Source: Hanstruepera flava (GTDB taxonomy: Bacteria > Bacteroidota > Bacteroidia > Flavobacteriales > Flavobacteriaceae). Taken from it: a DNA stretch of 64,000 bases. How positions within the stretch are numbered: the first letter of the stretch is position 1; each line of letters starts with the position of its first letter. The stretch covers positions 248,001 through 312,000 of the forward strand of contig NZ_JALJCW010000001.1 in assembly GCF_023634025.1 (NCBI RefSeq), given 5' to 3'. The notes beneath the pieces are model-generated. The model was not told the origin of the DNA. It did not search any database and worked only from the letters and a program-made list of their open reading frames with translations. A program made the position numbers and the translations under genes. This document shows positions 34,387-44,789 of the stretch, one piece after another.

Positions 34387-35655
34387 ATGAAAAAGAAATT
34401 GCACATTATTTGGATAGTTTATATCCTTAACATAACTATTGGGTTTTCACAAGAAACCTTTAATATTATGTTTTATAATTTGCTTAATTTCCCACTTGAA
34501 GACGCGGTTCCTAATCGCTTGAATGATTTAGAGATTATATTGGCAGATTATAATCCTGATATTTTCATGGTTTGTGAGCTTAATAATGAGGAAGGTGCAA
34601 ACACCATTTTGCAACTTATTCAAGATCGTGTAAACCCTGATTTCGAAATGGCTGCTTTTGAATTAAACACTTCTGATGATGAGATTGGCGACCAAAACGA
34701 TTTGCAAAATTTAGTGTTTTACGATGCTTCTAAATTCATATTGGAAAACCAAACAATTGTCTCAACAATATTTAGGGATTTTAATCATTATGAATTAAAA
34801 ATCAACTCGGTAAACCAAGACACCAATCCTATAATTTTACATGCCATTATTTGTCATCTAAAGGCTTCTAGCGGTACAGAAAATCAAGCCTTAAGATTAC
34901 AGATGGCTCAAGATTTAACGGCTTATTTAAACACATTACCATCCGACATCCATGTGATACTTGCAGGAGATTTTAATGTTTATACTAGTTCTGAAGGTGC
35001 TTTTCAAGAATTTATAAATCCGCTAAACAACATTCCGTTTAACGATCCTGCAAACCGCATAGGTAGCTGGCATAATAATTCAAATTATGTTGAAGTATTT
35101 ACGCAGTCAACGCGTACACAAACCGGAATGGGTGGTACAACAGGTGGTTTTGATGATCGGTTTGATTTTATAATGACATCAAACAACCTTATGACTGATG
35201 ATAGTCTAAATTATGTCGATGAATCTTATCAAGTTTATGGCAACAATGGTAATAGTAATTGTTTAAACCAAGCAATAAACGATTTTGAATGTAGTGGTTC
35301 TGATTTTTCATTTAGCATTCGTGATGCACTACATAACTTTAGCGATCATTTACCCGTAACCATACAAATTGAAACCGACCAAACTCTACTTGATATCAGA
35401 GAGTTTAACTATTCTAGTGGAATTGAAATTGTTGGCTCTAATGTTGTTAACAATGACTTGGTTTTAAAAATTGATTCTAGTAAGAATTTAGAGGAATTGG
35501 TGATTTACAACACAATTGGTCAAAAAGTAAAAACCATTAAGCTTTTTAACTCAAGTTTAATAAGTATTCCTTGTGTAAGCTTGTCGAATGGCATGTATTA
35601 CTTGACTACAAGCAAATCCAATACTAACCCTATAAAATTTGTAAAAGTTAATTGA
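34387..35655 (+). CDS. Secreted endonuclease/exonuclease/phosphatase protein with T9SS sorting tail
   Basis: A 422-residue exported protein with a signal peptide (about 1-20), an EEP fold at ~22-335 (MFYNLLNFP, CELNNEEG, HLKASSGTENQ, ILAGDFNVYTSSEG, DDRFDFIMTS and the final FSDHLPV, holding the catalytic Asp/Asn/His) and a C-terminal type-A secretion tail at ~350-422 (IYNTIGQKVKTI, SLSNGMYYL, FVKV). Expected to be exported by the type IX system and to cut nucleic acid or phosphoesters. Its stop TGA shares bases with the TTG start of the next gene. Confidence 0.93.
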   Translation: MKKKLHIIWIVYILNITIGFSQETFNIMFYNLLNFPLEDAVPNRLNDLEIILADYNPDIFMVCELNNEEGANTILQLIQDRVNPDFEMAAFELNTSDDEIGDQNDLQNLVFYDASKFILENQTIVSTIFRDFNHYELKINSVNQDTNPIILHAIICHLKASSGTENQALRLQMAQDLTAYLNTLPSDIHVILAGDFNVYTSSEGAFQEFINPLNNIPFNDPANRIGSWHNNSNYVEVFTQSTRTQTGMGGTTGGFDDRFDFIMTSNNLMTDDSLNYVDESYQVYGNNGNSNCLNQAINDFECSGSDFSFSIRDALHNFSDHLPVTIQIETDQTLLDIREFNYSSGIEIVGSNVVNNDLVLKIDSSKNLEELVIYNTIGQKVKTIKLFNSSLISIPCVSLSNGMYYLTTSKSNTNPIKFVKVN

Positions 35656-38489
35656 ATTTAAAATCTGCCATAAAACTCTTTTTAATCTTATGCCCTTTTT
35701 GGGTAATAAGTCAAAATACTATGGATATTAAGGCCGATTTTAATGTCCGCAATAATCAAATTAAAATTTCGCAAGAAATCACCTATTACAATACTACTAA
35801 CGATACACTACACACGGTTTATCTAAACGATTGGAGTAATAGCTATTCAACTAAAAGTACGCCTTTGGCAAAACGATTTGCCGAAGAATTTAAAACCGAG
35901 TTTCATTTTGCGAAAAACGAAGATCGAGGCTATACTGTAATTACAGAACTAAAACAAAACAATAAGGATGTTGATTTTGTTAGATTAAAAGACCAGATTG
36001 ATGTTGTCAAGGTAACTTTATCTGAACCTTTGCTGCCAAATAGTTCATACACCCTTAACTTAAGTTATATTGTTCAAATCCCTAACGATAAGTTTACTAG
36101 ATATGGCATTGCTTCAGATGGTAATTACAACCTGCGGTATTGGTATATAACTCCAGCAATTTATAATGGCGAATGGCAATATAGTAGCAATAAGGATTTA
36201 GATGATTTATTTGTCCCTAAATCTGATATTCGCTTGGAAGTAAAATGCCCTGATTATTTTTATGCAGAATCTGAACTAAACGAATTTGATTACAATCAAA
36301 TTGACAGTTCTAAAGTTTTTGTTTTTAGAGGTGAAAATCGTGTGAATTCAAAATTGGTTTTAAGCAGACAACCTGTTTTCAGATATGTTAAAACAGATTT
36401 TTTTACGGTTGTATCCAATGTTGATGACGAAGAACTCAATCCTTTAAACAAAGCGCTAATTACAGATAATATAGCCGCATTTTTATCACACAATCTTGGT
36501 TCTTATCCACATGAAAAATTACTGATTACAAATGTTGATTACAAAAAGAGCCCTATATATGGACTGAACTTACTACCTGATTTTATTAGACCATTCCCTG
36601 ATGACTTTCAGTATGAATTAAAAATATTAAAAACAGCTTTACACAACTATTTAGAAAATATTTTACTTATCAACCCAAGAGAAGATCAATGGATTTTTGA
36701 TGGTATTCAAACATATTACCTTATGAAATATGTAGATGAATACTACCCTAATATGAAACTCGCTGGAACACTCTCTAAAATTTGGGGACTTAAGTCATTT
36801 CATGCCGCTCAATTAAAGTTTAATGCTCAATATCCTTTTTTGTATATGCACATGGCAAGAGGGAATTTAGATCAGCCTCTACTTATGCAAAAGGATTCAT
36901 TATTAAAGTTCAATGAAAATATTGCCAATAAATATAAAGCTGGTGTAGGGCTTAACTATTTAAATTCCTACTTACAGGGTCAAGTTATTGAAAGTACTAT
37001 TAAAGAGTATTTAGCAACTCGAAATTTAAAGGAAACCAATACAGAAGACTTTAAAAAATTGTTAGAATCCAATTCTAAAAAAAACCTAGATTGGTTTTTT
37101 AATGATTATTTAAAGACAAATAAAATTATAGATTACACCATAAGTAGAGCAGAGCGCATAGGCGACTCTGTTGAAGTAACCATAAAAAACAACACCAATG
37201 CAGTAGTTCCAATTTCGTTGTTTGCCATGACTGATGATACGGTGAAATCAAAAATATGGGTAGATAATGTAATCGATTCAACCACTATTAAAGTTTCAGA
37301 TAATGGTTTAACAAAATTGGTTCTAAATCAAGATCAAATTATTCCAGAATTCAACTTGCGTAACAATACTAAAACATTAACCAAAGCCCTATTTAACAGA
37401 CCTGTTCAATTTAGGCTTTTTAAAGATATTGAGGATCCAAAATACAATCAGGTATTCTTAATGCCTTTAATTGAATTTAATAACATTTACGATGGATTTG
37501 TTCTTGGGGTTAAAGCTTATAATAAAACAGTTCTTAAAAAGGCTCTTAATTATCAAATTTCTCCACAGTATGGATTAAGATCACAATCGTTAACTGGTTC
37601 AGCATCTTTAGTTTACAACCAGTATATCAGAAGTAATTCCAATATGTTTTTGGTACGCTATGGTGGTGGTTTTAGTTACTCAAGTTATGCCGATGACCTT
37701 TTTGTTTTAAAACTGACACCTGGTGTTGTGTTTCAATTCAGGGATAAAAGTAATTTACGCTCTAACAAGAGAGATTATTTAACAGTACGTTATGTAGGTA
37801 TTAACAGAGATGAAAACCCCAATCCTACTAATATTAATGAAACTGAAGAGCCTAATTATGGAGTCTTTAATGCGCGCTATAGCCATGTAGATAGAGATTT
37901 AATCAATTACTCGTCATGGTTTGCAGATTTTCAAATATCAGATAAATTTAGCAAGCTAGCCTTAAACTATGAATACCGTAAATTAACCGAACGCAACAGA
38001 CAATATAACATTCGCTTTTTTGCGGGAATATTTTTAAACAATAAAACCAGCACCGATTCTGACTATTTTAGCTTTGCACTAGATAGACCAACCGATTATC
38101 TGTTTGATTATAACTACTACGGACGTTCTGAAAGTTCAGGATTATTCAGCCAGCAATTAATAATTGCAGAAGGTGGTTTTAAATCGCAGCTAAACCCAGC
38201 TTTTGCCAATCAATGGATAACAACAGCAAATGGAAGCATTACCATTTGGAAGTATATTTTTGCCTATGGCGACCTTGGTTTTGTGAAAAACAAAGGTGTC
38301 AATGCTGAATTTGTTTACGATTCAGGTATACGCGTTAGTCTAGTTGAAGATTACTTTGAATTATACTTTCCAGTTTATTCAAATTTAGGTTGGGAAATTG
38401 CCGAATCCAATTATGCTGAAAGAATTCGTTTTATTGTAACTTTAGACTTCAAAACACTATTAGGTTTATTTTCAAGACGCTGGTACTAG
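35652..38489 (+). CDS. M1-peptidase-like protein with C-terminal outer-membrane beta-barrel
   Basis: A 945-residue exported protein; the start is a TTG at 35652 inside TTGA, with a signal peptide (KSAIKLFLILCPFWVISQ). Residues ~22-520 follow the M1 aminopeptidase plan, but the zinc site is gone: where HExxH should be, the chain reads ALHNYLENIL near 328, and WIFDGIQTYY replaces the usual Trp-x-x-Glu-Gly-x-Ala-Tyr. Residues ~590-945 are beta-rich with alternating aromatic strands and end in FSRRWY, like an outer-membrane barrel. So it is probably a surface or periplasm-facing binding protein rather than a peptidase. Confidence 0.85.
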   Translation: MNLKSAIKLFLILCPFWVISQNTMDIKADFNVRNNQIKISQEITYYNTTNDTLHTVYLNDWSNSYSTKSTPLAKRFAEEFKTEFHFAKNEDRGYTVITELKQNNKDVDFVRLKDQIDVVKVTLSEPLLPNSSYTLNLSYIVQIPNDKFTRYGIASDGNYNLRYWYITPAIYNGEWQYSSNKDLDDLFVPKSDIRLEVKCPDYFYAESELNEFDYNQIDSSKVFVFRGENRVNSKLVLSRQPVFRYVKTDFFTVVSNVDDEELNPLNKALITDNIAAFLSHNLGSYPHEKLLITNVDYKKSPIYGLNLLPDFIRPFPDDFQYELKILKTALHNYLENILLINPREDQWIFDGIQTYYLMKYVDEYYPNMKLAGTLSKIWGLKSFHAAQLKFNAQYPFLYMHMARGNLDQPLLMQKDSLLKFNENIANKYKAGVGLNYLNSYLQGQVIESTIKEYLATRNLKETNTEDFKKLLESNSKKNLDWFFNDYLKTNKIIDYTISRAERIGDSVEVTIKNNTNAVVPISLFAMTDDTVKSKIWVDNVIDSTTIKVSDNGLTKLVLNQDQIIPEFNLRNNTKTLTKALFNRPVQFRLFKDIEDPKYNQVFLMPLIEFNNIYDGFVLGVKAYNKTVLKKALNYQISPQYGLRSQSLTGSASLVYNQYIRSNSNMFLVRYGGGFSYSSYADDLFVLKLTPGVVFQFRDKSNLRSNKRDYLTVRYVGINRDENPNPTNINETEEPNYGVFNARYSHVDRDLINYSSWFADFQISDKFSKLALNYEYRKLTERNRQYNIRFFAGIFLNNKTSTDSDYFSFALDRPTDYLFDYNYYGRSESSGLFSQQLIIAEGGFKSQLNPAFANQWITTANGSITIWKYIFAYGDLGFVKNKGVNAEFVYDSGIRVSLVEDYFELYFPVYSNLGWEIAESNYAERIRFIVTLDFKTLLGLFSRRWY

Positions 38490-38601
38490 ACCCAAATCAA
38501 AATACATTATTCTTAATGGAAATGCATTATTTTCATTTTTATTAAAAATATCGCAATAAAAAATGCGTTTTGTAAAGATATTGTCAATTTTATAACATAA
38601 A

Positions 38602-38638
38602 TTGACATTGCAAATCTTGCTAATATTAACTACCTTTG
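38602..38638 (+). promoter_or_regulatory. Promoter of the E1 dehydrogenase gene
   Basis: TTG (38608-38610), 20-bp spacer, TACCTTTG (38631-38638), a full TTG-N20-TAnnTTTG match 20 bp before the ATG at 38658. Confidence 0.7.
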
Positions 38639-38657
38639 CAAAAATACCTTACACCCT

Positions 38658-41069
38658 ATGCAAACAAACCCTGAAATAAAAAAAGACTTGTCTTTTGAGG
38701 ACTTTAAAACTGAAGTTTTAAACGATTACAAAATTGCTGTCACATCACGTGAATGCAGTCTTCTGGGAAGACGAGAAGTCCTTACAGGCAAAGCTAAGTT
38801 TGGTATTTTTGGTGACGGAAAAGAAGTCCCTCAATTGGCTTTAGCCAAAGCTTTTGAAAACGGAGATTTCCGCTCGGGTTATTATCGCGATCAAACCTTT
38901 ATGATGGCTATAGGCGAATTAAATATCGAACAGTTTTTTGCTGGATTATATGCCAATACCGATTTAAAGGAAGAGCCTATGTCGGCTGGTCGACAAATGG
39001 GTGGTCATTTTGCTACGCACAGTTTAGATGAAAATGGCAATTGGAAAGACTTAACTGCTCAAAAGAATTCCAGTGCCGACATTTCTCCAACTGCAGGTCA
39101 AATGCCACGGTTATTGGGTTTGGCGCAAGCATCCAAAATATACCGAAATGTAAAAGGTATTGATACCACTAATTTTTCTGTAAATGGAAATGAAGTAGCC
39201 TGGGGAACTATCGGAAATGCTAGTACAAGTGAAGGATTATTTTTTGAAACTATAAATGCAGCCGGTGTTTTACAAGTGCCAATGGTAATGAGTGTGTGGG
39301 ATGACGAGTATGGTATTTCCGTTCATGCTAGACATCAAACAACAAAAGAGAATATCTCTGAAATATTAAAAGGTTTCCAACGCGACGAAAATAACAATGG
39401 CTTTGAAATACTTCGCGTAAAAGGTTGGGATTATGCCGCGCTTATAGAAACCTATCAAAAAGCTTCTCAAATAGCTCGTGAAGAACATGTTCCTGTCTTA
39501 ATTCATGTTCAAGAATTAACACAACCGCAAGGCCATTCTACTTCTGGTTCACATGAGCGTTATAAAGATGAAAACCGTTTAGCTTGGGAAGCAGAATACG
39601 ATTGCAATTCACAATTACGCGATTGGATGGTTGCTAATAGTATTGCTACTGATGAAGAATTAAAAGAGATTGAAAAGGATATAAAAAAGCAAGTTCGCGA
39701 CGGTAAAAAAGCGGCTTGGACTGCATTTACAAAACCTTTAAAAGATGAACAAAACGAACTAATTGCTATTTTGAATAATGTAGCCAATTCGAGTTCAAAC
39801 AAGGTTTTTATAGAAAAACTTGCCAATGATTTAGCAGAAATAAAAGAACCTATTAGAAAAGAGATTCTATCTACTGCACGAAAGGCGTTAAGATATGTGG
39901 TTAGTGAATCGTCTGAAGTTAAAACAAGCCTAGTAAATTGGATTAACAATTACATTTCTGCAATTCAACCAAAATATAGTTCCCATTTATATTCTGAATC
40001 TGAAAGTTCAGCTTTAAATGTTTCAGAAGTAAAACCAACCTACAATGACAATGCTGAAGAAGTAGATGCGAGATTGGTAATACGTGATAATTTTGATGCC
40101 ATTTTTAGTAAATACCCTGAAACATTGGTGTTTGGAGAAGATGCAGGTCATATTGGTGACGTTAACCAAGGCTTGGAAGGCATGCAAGAAAAATATGGTG
40201 AGTTGCGTGTGTCGGATGTAGGCATTCGCGAGGCCACTATTCTAGGGCAAGGTATTGGTATGGCCATGAGAGGCCTTCGACCAATTGCAGAAATTCAGTA
40301 TTTAGATTACATTTTGTATGCTCTACAAATAATGAGTGACGATTTAGCAACCTTACAATACAGAACCAAAGGTCGCCAAAAAGCACCACTAATTATTAGA
40401 ACTCGAGGACATAGATTAGAGGGTATATGGCATTCGGGCTCGCAAATGGGAGGCATTATTAATTTAGTTCGTGGAATTCATGTGCTAGTCCCTAGAAACA
40501 TGACTAAAGCAGCTGGTTTCTATAATACTTTATTGGAAGGTGATGAACCTGGCTTGATAGTCGAATGCTTAAATGGATATCGCCTAAAAGAAAAAATGCC
40601 TACTAACCTTGGAGAATTTAAAACACCTCTTGGCGTGGTTGAAACCATACGAAAAGGTCAAGATATCACGTTGGTCTCTTATGGCTCTACCCTACGTATA
40701 ATAGAGCAAGCGGCCAAAGAATTAATGGAAGTAGGTATAGATACTGAAATTATTGACGTTCAATCTCTATTGCCTTTTGACTTAAATCATGATATTGTAA
40801 AAAGTGTGGCTAAAACCAATCGTTTAATGGTAATTGACGAAGATGTTCCTGGTGGCGCTTCGGCATTTATTTTAAATGAAATTTTAAATACCCAAAATGC
40901 TTACCAGCATTTAGACAGCAAACCGCAAACACTTACAGCGCAACAGCACCGACCAGCTTATGGAACCGATGGTGATTATTTTTCGAAACCATCTGCAGAA
41001 GATGTTTTTGAAGCAGTTTATAATGTCATGCACGAAGTTAATCCTAATGATTTTCCAAAATTAAGATAA
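38658..41069 (+). CDS. Fused alpha/beta E1 component of a 2-oxoacid dehydrogenase
   Basis: An 803-residue thiamine-diphosphate enzyme joining both E1 subunits. The alpha part (about 1-340) has GHFATHSLDENGNW, GNEVAWGTIGNASTSEG (the TPP/metal motif, here with a changed GDG) and VHVQELTQPQGHSTSGSHERY. The beta part (about 470-803) has VFGEDAGHIGDVNQGLEG, AEIQYLDYILYALQ and VIDEDVPGGASAF. Bacteroidota use this type for branched-chain 2-oxoacids or pyruvate; the substrate is not determined by these motifs. Single gene with its own promoter and terminator. Confidence 0.92.
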   Translation: MQTNPEIKKDLSFEDFKTEVLNDYKIAVTSRECSLLGRREVLTGKAKFGIFGDGKEVPQLALAKAFENGDFRSGYYRDQTFMMAIGELNIEQFFAGLYANTDLKEEPMSAGRQMGGHFATHSLDENGNWKDLTAQKNSSADISPTAGQMPRLLGLAQASKIYRNVKGIDTTNFSVNGNEVAWGTIGNASTSEGLFFETINAAGVLQVPMVMSVWDDEYGISVHARHQTTKENISEILKGFQRDENNNGFEILRVKGWDYAALIETYQKASQIAREEHVPVLIHVQELTQPQGHSTSGSHERYKDENRLAWEAEYDCNSQLRDWMVANSIATDEELKEIEKDIKKQVRDGKKAAWTAFTKPLKDEQNELIAILNNVANSSSNKVFIEKLANDLAEIKEPIRKEILSTARKALRYVVSESSEVKTSLVNWINNYISAIQPKYSSHLYSESESSALNVSEVKPTYNDNAEEVDARLVIRDNFDAIFSKYPETLVFGEDAGHIGDVNQGLEGMQEKYGELRVSDVGIREATILGQGIGMAMRGLRPIAEIQYLDYILYALQIMSDDLATLQYRTKGRQKAPLIIRTRGHRLEGIWHSGSQMGGIINLVRGIHVLVPRNMTKAAGFYNTLLEGDEPGLIVECLNGYRLKEKMPTNLGEFKTPLGVVETIRKGQDITLVSYGSTLRIIEQAAKELMEVGIDTEIIDVQSLLPFDLNHDIVKSVAKTNRLMVIDEDVPGGASAFILNEILNTQNAYQHLDSKPQTLTAQQHRPAYGTDGDYFSKPSAEDVFEAVYNVMHEVNPNDFPKLR

Positions 41070-41097
41070 CTCACGATTAAACCATTTTAAGTTATTT

Positions 41098-41129
41098 AAG
41101 TCCTATATATCATATGGGACTTTTTTTTT
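41098..41129 (+). terminator. Rho-independent terminator after the E1 gene
   Basis: AAGTCC-TATAT stem, ATATG-GGACTT return, then nine T. It ends 38 bp before the peroxidase ATG. Confidence 0.8.
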
Positions 41130-41166
41130 ATAAGTATCTCAAAATTGACAACCCAAACATATTATT

Positions 41167-42354
41167 ATGAAAGCACTAGTTTACCTTCTTTGTGCCATTA
41201 TATTTTTATCATGCTCTAATGACGACAGCAGTAACAATGGCGATACTATAAATAATGAAAACAATAACAGCCTTGACTTTTCAGAAATTTTAAATATTGA
41301 TTTTGACAACCTATTTAATTATTCTAATCAGTTTGTCCCAAATTATATAACAAAAGATAATACATCCGGTAACAATATTACCAACGAAGTAGCCACATTG
41401 GGTCGTATCTTGTTTTATGATAAAAAACTATCTGTAAACGAAACAATATCATGTTCTAGTTGTCATAAGCAAGAATTTGCTTTTAGTGATGATGCTAATG
41501 TTAGTTCAGGTGTAGACGGCACAACAGGCAGACATTCAATGCGATTAGTCAATGCTCGATTTAGTAATGAAGAAAATTTCTTTTGGGACGAACGCGCCAA
41601 TTCATTAGAACAGCAAACAACTATGCCAATTAAAGATCATGTAGAAATGGGTTTTAGTGGCGAGAATGGTGATTTAAATTTTAACGATTTAATCAATAAA
41701 TTAGAAGAAACGGAGTATTATCCTGCATTGTTTGACTTTGCATTTGGGAATACCGAAATATCAGAATCTAAAATTCAATTAGCATTAGCTCAATTTATTA
41801 GAAGCATACAGTCTTTCGACAGTAAGTATGATTTAGGACGTGCGCAAGTAACTACAGAAGGTGAGCCTTTTCCAAACTTCACAGCTCAAGAAAACAATGG
41901 CAAAAGATTATTTCTTCAACCTCCCATTTTCAACAATCAAGGTGTACGCATAAACGGTGGCCTTGGTTGCGCAGGTTGCCATCAAGCACCAGAATTTGAT
42001 ATAGACCCAAATTCTCTTAACAACGGAGTTATTGGAAACGCAAATGGTACAGGTTCAGATTTAATAGTAACACGATCACCTAGTTTACGAGACGTCGTGA
42101 AATCTGATGGATCCAACAATGGCCCATTTATGCATATTGGTGCTTCCAATAATTTCATGACGGTATTAACTCATTATAACCAAATAAGTTTAGCTGGCAA
42201 CAACAATTTAGATCCAAGACTTATGCCAGGAGGAAATCCGCAACAACTTAACTTAACACAACAAGAACGTGAAGATATTTTTGAGTTTATAAAAACTTTG
42301 GCAGGTAATAATATTTATACCGATGCTAAATGGAGCAATCCTTTTATAGATTAA
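41167..42354 (+). CDS. Di-haem cytochrome c peroxidase (CcpA/MauG family), lipoprotein
   Basis: A 395-residue periplasmic protein. The signal ends in a lipobox (FLSC) followed by an Asn/Ser/Asp-rich linker. Two CxxCH haem sites are visible: CSSCH near residue 98 and CAGCH near 263. LGRILFYDKKLS, SLEQQTTMPIKDHVEMG and a C-terminal PFMHIGASNNFMTVLTHY are typical of this family. It reduces peroxide, or like MauG oxidises a protein partner. Flanked by terminators on both sides, thus a single transcription unit. Confidence 0.94.
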   Translation: MKALVYLLCAIIFLSCSNDDSSNNGDTINNENNNSLDFSEILNIDFDNLFNYSNQFVPNYITKDNTSGNNITNEVATLGRILFYDKKLSVNETISCSSCHKQEFAFSDDANVSSGVDGTTGRHSMRLVNARFSNEENFFWDERANSLEQQTTMPIKDHVEMGFSGENGDLNFNDLINKLEETEYYPALFDFAFGNTEISESKIQLALAQFIRSIQSFDSKYDLGRAQVTTEGEPFPNFTAQENNGKRLFLQPPIFNNQGVRINGGLGCAGCHQAPEFDIDPNSLNNGVIGNANGTGSDLIVTRSPSLRDVVKSDGSNNGPFMHIGASNNFMTVLTHYNQISLAGNNNLDPRLMPGGNPQQLNLTQQEREDIFEFIKTLAGNNIYTDAKWSNPFID

Positions 42355-42375
42355 ATAAAAACCAAAATATAATTT

Positions 42376-42408
42376 AAAAGCCCAAACTTAAGTTTAGGGC
42401 TTTTTTTT
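42376..42408 (+). terminator. Rho-independent terminator after the peroxidase gene
   Basis: AAAAGCCC-AAACTT and AAGTTT-AGGGC arms followed by eight T, 22 bp after the stop. Confidence 0.88.
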
Positions 42409-42432
42409 ATATATTTAAAAAAAGCCTAATTC

Positions 42433-44034
42433 ATGCTAACCAAAACAGATAAAGAACAACTTCGAGGTATAATTTTCAGGCATTTAGATGGTATTGCTAC
42501 GGCTACTACAGCATACGCCTTATACCAGAAAGGTGTTCTAAAATACTTAATTGAAAAAAAGAAATCATCACTGGATGAACTTTCCTCAAAATTTCAGGCC
42601 AATAAAGGTTACCTCAATGTAGCATTAAGGATATTATGTTCACAAGGTTGGCTAGAACAAGACTTAAATAATAAAACCAATACGGTTTCTTACGAGATTA
42701 ATAAGCTAAGTAAAAAGGCTTTTGAATTAGCTACATTATATGAAGATAGTGTTAAACTACTTAACTATGCCGTAAAATTTCCAGAAGAACGAATTGGTCC
42801 AGATGCCTTTATAGCATTGGAACGTATATTTAAAAAATATCAAAATCAGTTTGGTTTAAACCACATTACTGAAGATTCTGTTGAATATCAAATCTTAAAA
42901 CACATTGAAGGTTGCATAGTAGGCCCAATAATTGTTTTATTAGGTGTAAATGGCTTGTTTCACAAATACTTTATGGAAGCTTCATTCACTGCTGAAGAAT
43001 ACCATAAAGACCCTGAAAGTTTTAAAAAAATATTGGATTTCTTTGCTCATTTGGGTTGGTTTACCAAAAAGAAAAACACCTACCAATTTACCGACAAAGG
43101 TTTGTTTTTTGCTAAAAGAGCTTCAGCTTATGGTGTTACGGTTTCCTATTTACCAACCTTCTTAAAATTAGATGAGTTGATTTTTGGTAATCCATTAATT
43201 CTAAAAACCAAGGACCCTACGGAGACTGAAAAACATGTAGACCGCGAAATGAATGTCTGGGGAAGCGGTGGTGCACATGCAACTTATTTCAAGGTTATAG
43301 ACGAAGTCATTAAAAAACTGTTCAACAAACCCATAGACGAACAACCTAAAGGAATATTAGATATGGGTTGTGGTAATGGCGCCTTTATTCAGCATATTTT
43401 CGATGTTATTGAACACCAAACCAATCGCGGCAAAATGTTAGAAGAATATCCCTTGTTATTGGTTGGTGCCGATTTTAACCAAGCAGCGCTAAAAGTAACT
43501 CGAGCCAATTTAATAAAAGCTGATATTTGGGCCAAAGTTATTTGGGGCGATATTGGTAGACCAGATTTACTCTCCAAAGATTTAAAAGAAGATTATAATA
43601 TTGAATTAAGAGATCTCCTTAATGTTCGTACATTTTTAGACCACAACCGTGTTTGGGAAGAACCCAAAATACAATCGAACAGAATTAGTACATCATCTGG
43701 TTCCTTTGCTTCCAATGGCAAACATCTTTCAAACAATGCGGTTGAAGATTCGCTCTTGGAACATTTAAACAAATGGAAACCCTTTGTTGAACAATTTGGT
43801 TTATTAATTATAGAATTGCATACGTTGGATCCTAAAATTACAGCTCAAAACATTGGAAGAACAGCTGCCACAGCTTATGACGCTACCCATGGTTATAGCG
43901 ATCAATATATTTTAGAAACCAATGTGTTTAATAAAATCGCTAAAGAAGCTGGATTAACTCCAGATAAAAATTATTACACCACTTTTCCGAAAAATGAATT
44001 AGCAACCGTAAGCATTAATCTTTTAAAAGGGTAA
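42433..44034 (+). CDS. Class I SAM-dependent methyltransferase with N-terminal winged-helix region
   Basis: A 533-residue protein. The first ~200 residues are helical with a winged-helix-like pattern (LDELSSKFQANKGYLNVALRILCSQGWL), as in O-methyltransferases of natural-product pathways. The SAM site is GILDMGCGNGAFIQHIF near residue 306, with VGADFNQAALKVT after it. Overall it resembles AprA-related methyltransferases to my eye. No polyketide or peptide synthase genes are adjacent, so the substrate is unknown. First of four co-directional genes. Confidence 0.85.
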   Translation: MLTKTDKEQLRGIIFRHLDGIATATTAYALYQKGVLKYLIEKKKSSLDELSSKFQANKGYLNVALRILCSQGWLEQDLNNKTNTVSYEINKLSKKAFELATLYEDSVKLLNYAVKFPEERIGPDAFIALERIFKKYQNQFGLNHITEDSVEYQILKHIEGCIVGPIIVLLGVNGLFHKYFMEASFTAEEYHKDPESFKKILDFFAHLGWFTKKKNTYQFTDKGLFFAKRASAYGVTVSYLPTFLKLDELIFGNPLILKTKDPTETEKHVDREMNVWGSGGAHATYFKVIDEVIKKLFNKPIDEQPKGILDMGCGNGAFIQHIFDVIEHQTNRGKMLEEYPLLLVGADFNQAALKVTRANLIKADIWAKVIWGDIGRPDLLSKDLKEDYNIELRDLLNVRTFLDHNRVWEEPKIQSNRISTSSGSFASNGKHLSNNAVEDSLLEHLNKWKPFVEQFGLLIIELHTLDPKITAQNIGRTAATAYDATHGYSDQYILETNVFNKIAKEAGLTPDKNYYTTFPKNELATVSINLLKG

Positions 44035-44035
44035 T

Positions 44036-44299
44036 ATGGATGACAAAAACAAACTAATTATTCGAGACTGGCTAGCCATAGAAAGAACCAAGTTAGCAAA
44101 TGAACGCACTTTTTTAGCCTATTTCAGAACCTTTATTGTGATTCTGGGAACTGGTGTTACACTGCTTAAAATTGAGTTTTTTAGTGATTTGAAATTTTTC
44201 GGTGTTATATTAATTTGTATTTCTCCTATTATACTTTTCATTGGTATTTTCAGGCTCTTTCGAGTAAAAAGAACTATTAGAAAACACTACAAATATTAA
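44036..44299 (+). CDS. DUF202 small membrane protein
   Basis: An 87-residue protein with the DUF202 signature WLAIERTKLANERTFLAYFRT followed by two transmembrane segments (about 35-55 and 60-78). Starts one base after the methyltransferase stop. Function of the family is not established. Confidence 0.9.
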   Translation: MDDKNKLIIRDWLAIERTKLANERTFLAYFRTFIVILGTGVTLLKIEFFSDLKFFGVILICISPIILFIGIFRLFRVKRTIRKHYKY

Positions 44300-44779
44300 A
44301 TGAAAGCAGAATCTGTAGTTACCATAAAAAAAGAATTGCAACACCGCTCACATGAAGAGTTAATGCAACTGTGCTTGAGATTGGCACGATTTAAAAAAGA
44401 GAACAAAGAGCTCCTAACCTATTTACTATTCGAATCGCATAATGAAGAAGATTACATTAATAGTATTAAGATTGAAATAGATGAGCAATTCAAAAACATT
44501 AATAGAGCAAGTTATTTTTATATTAAAAAAAGTGTACGGAAAATTTTAAGGACAATCAAAAAGTACGCTAGATATTCACTTAAAAAAGAAACCGAAGTGG
44601 AATTGCTGCTTCATTTCTGTAAAAAACTACAAGTATTCTCTCCTTCAATAGAGAACAATGTAACGCTAACCAATATCTACAAGAGACAAATTGTTGTAAT
44701 AAAAAAAAATATTGCAACGCTTCATGAAGATTTACAATACGACTATAATCTACAGCTAAAAGAACTCAAAACCCTCTAA
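44300..44779 (+). CDS. Hypothetical helical protein
   Basis: A 159-residue Lys/Glu-rich, probably all-helical cytoplasmic protein that I do not recognise. The ATG directly follows the DUF202 stop, so the two are almost surely expressed together. The N-terminus (HRSHEELMQLCLRLARFKKENKELLTYLL) is the best-defined part and resembles a helical repeat. Confidence 0.8.
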   Translation: MKAESVVTIKKELQHRSHEELMQLCLRLARFKKENKELLTYLLFESHNEEDYINSIKIEIDEQFKNINRASYFYIKKSVRKILRTIKKYARYSLKKETEVELLLHFCKKLQVFSPSIENNVTLTNIYKRQIVVIKKNIATLHEDLQYDYNLQLKELKTL

Positions 44780-44789
44780 ACTCAACATA

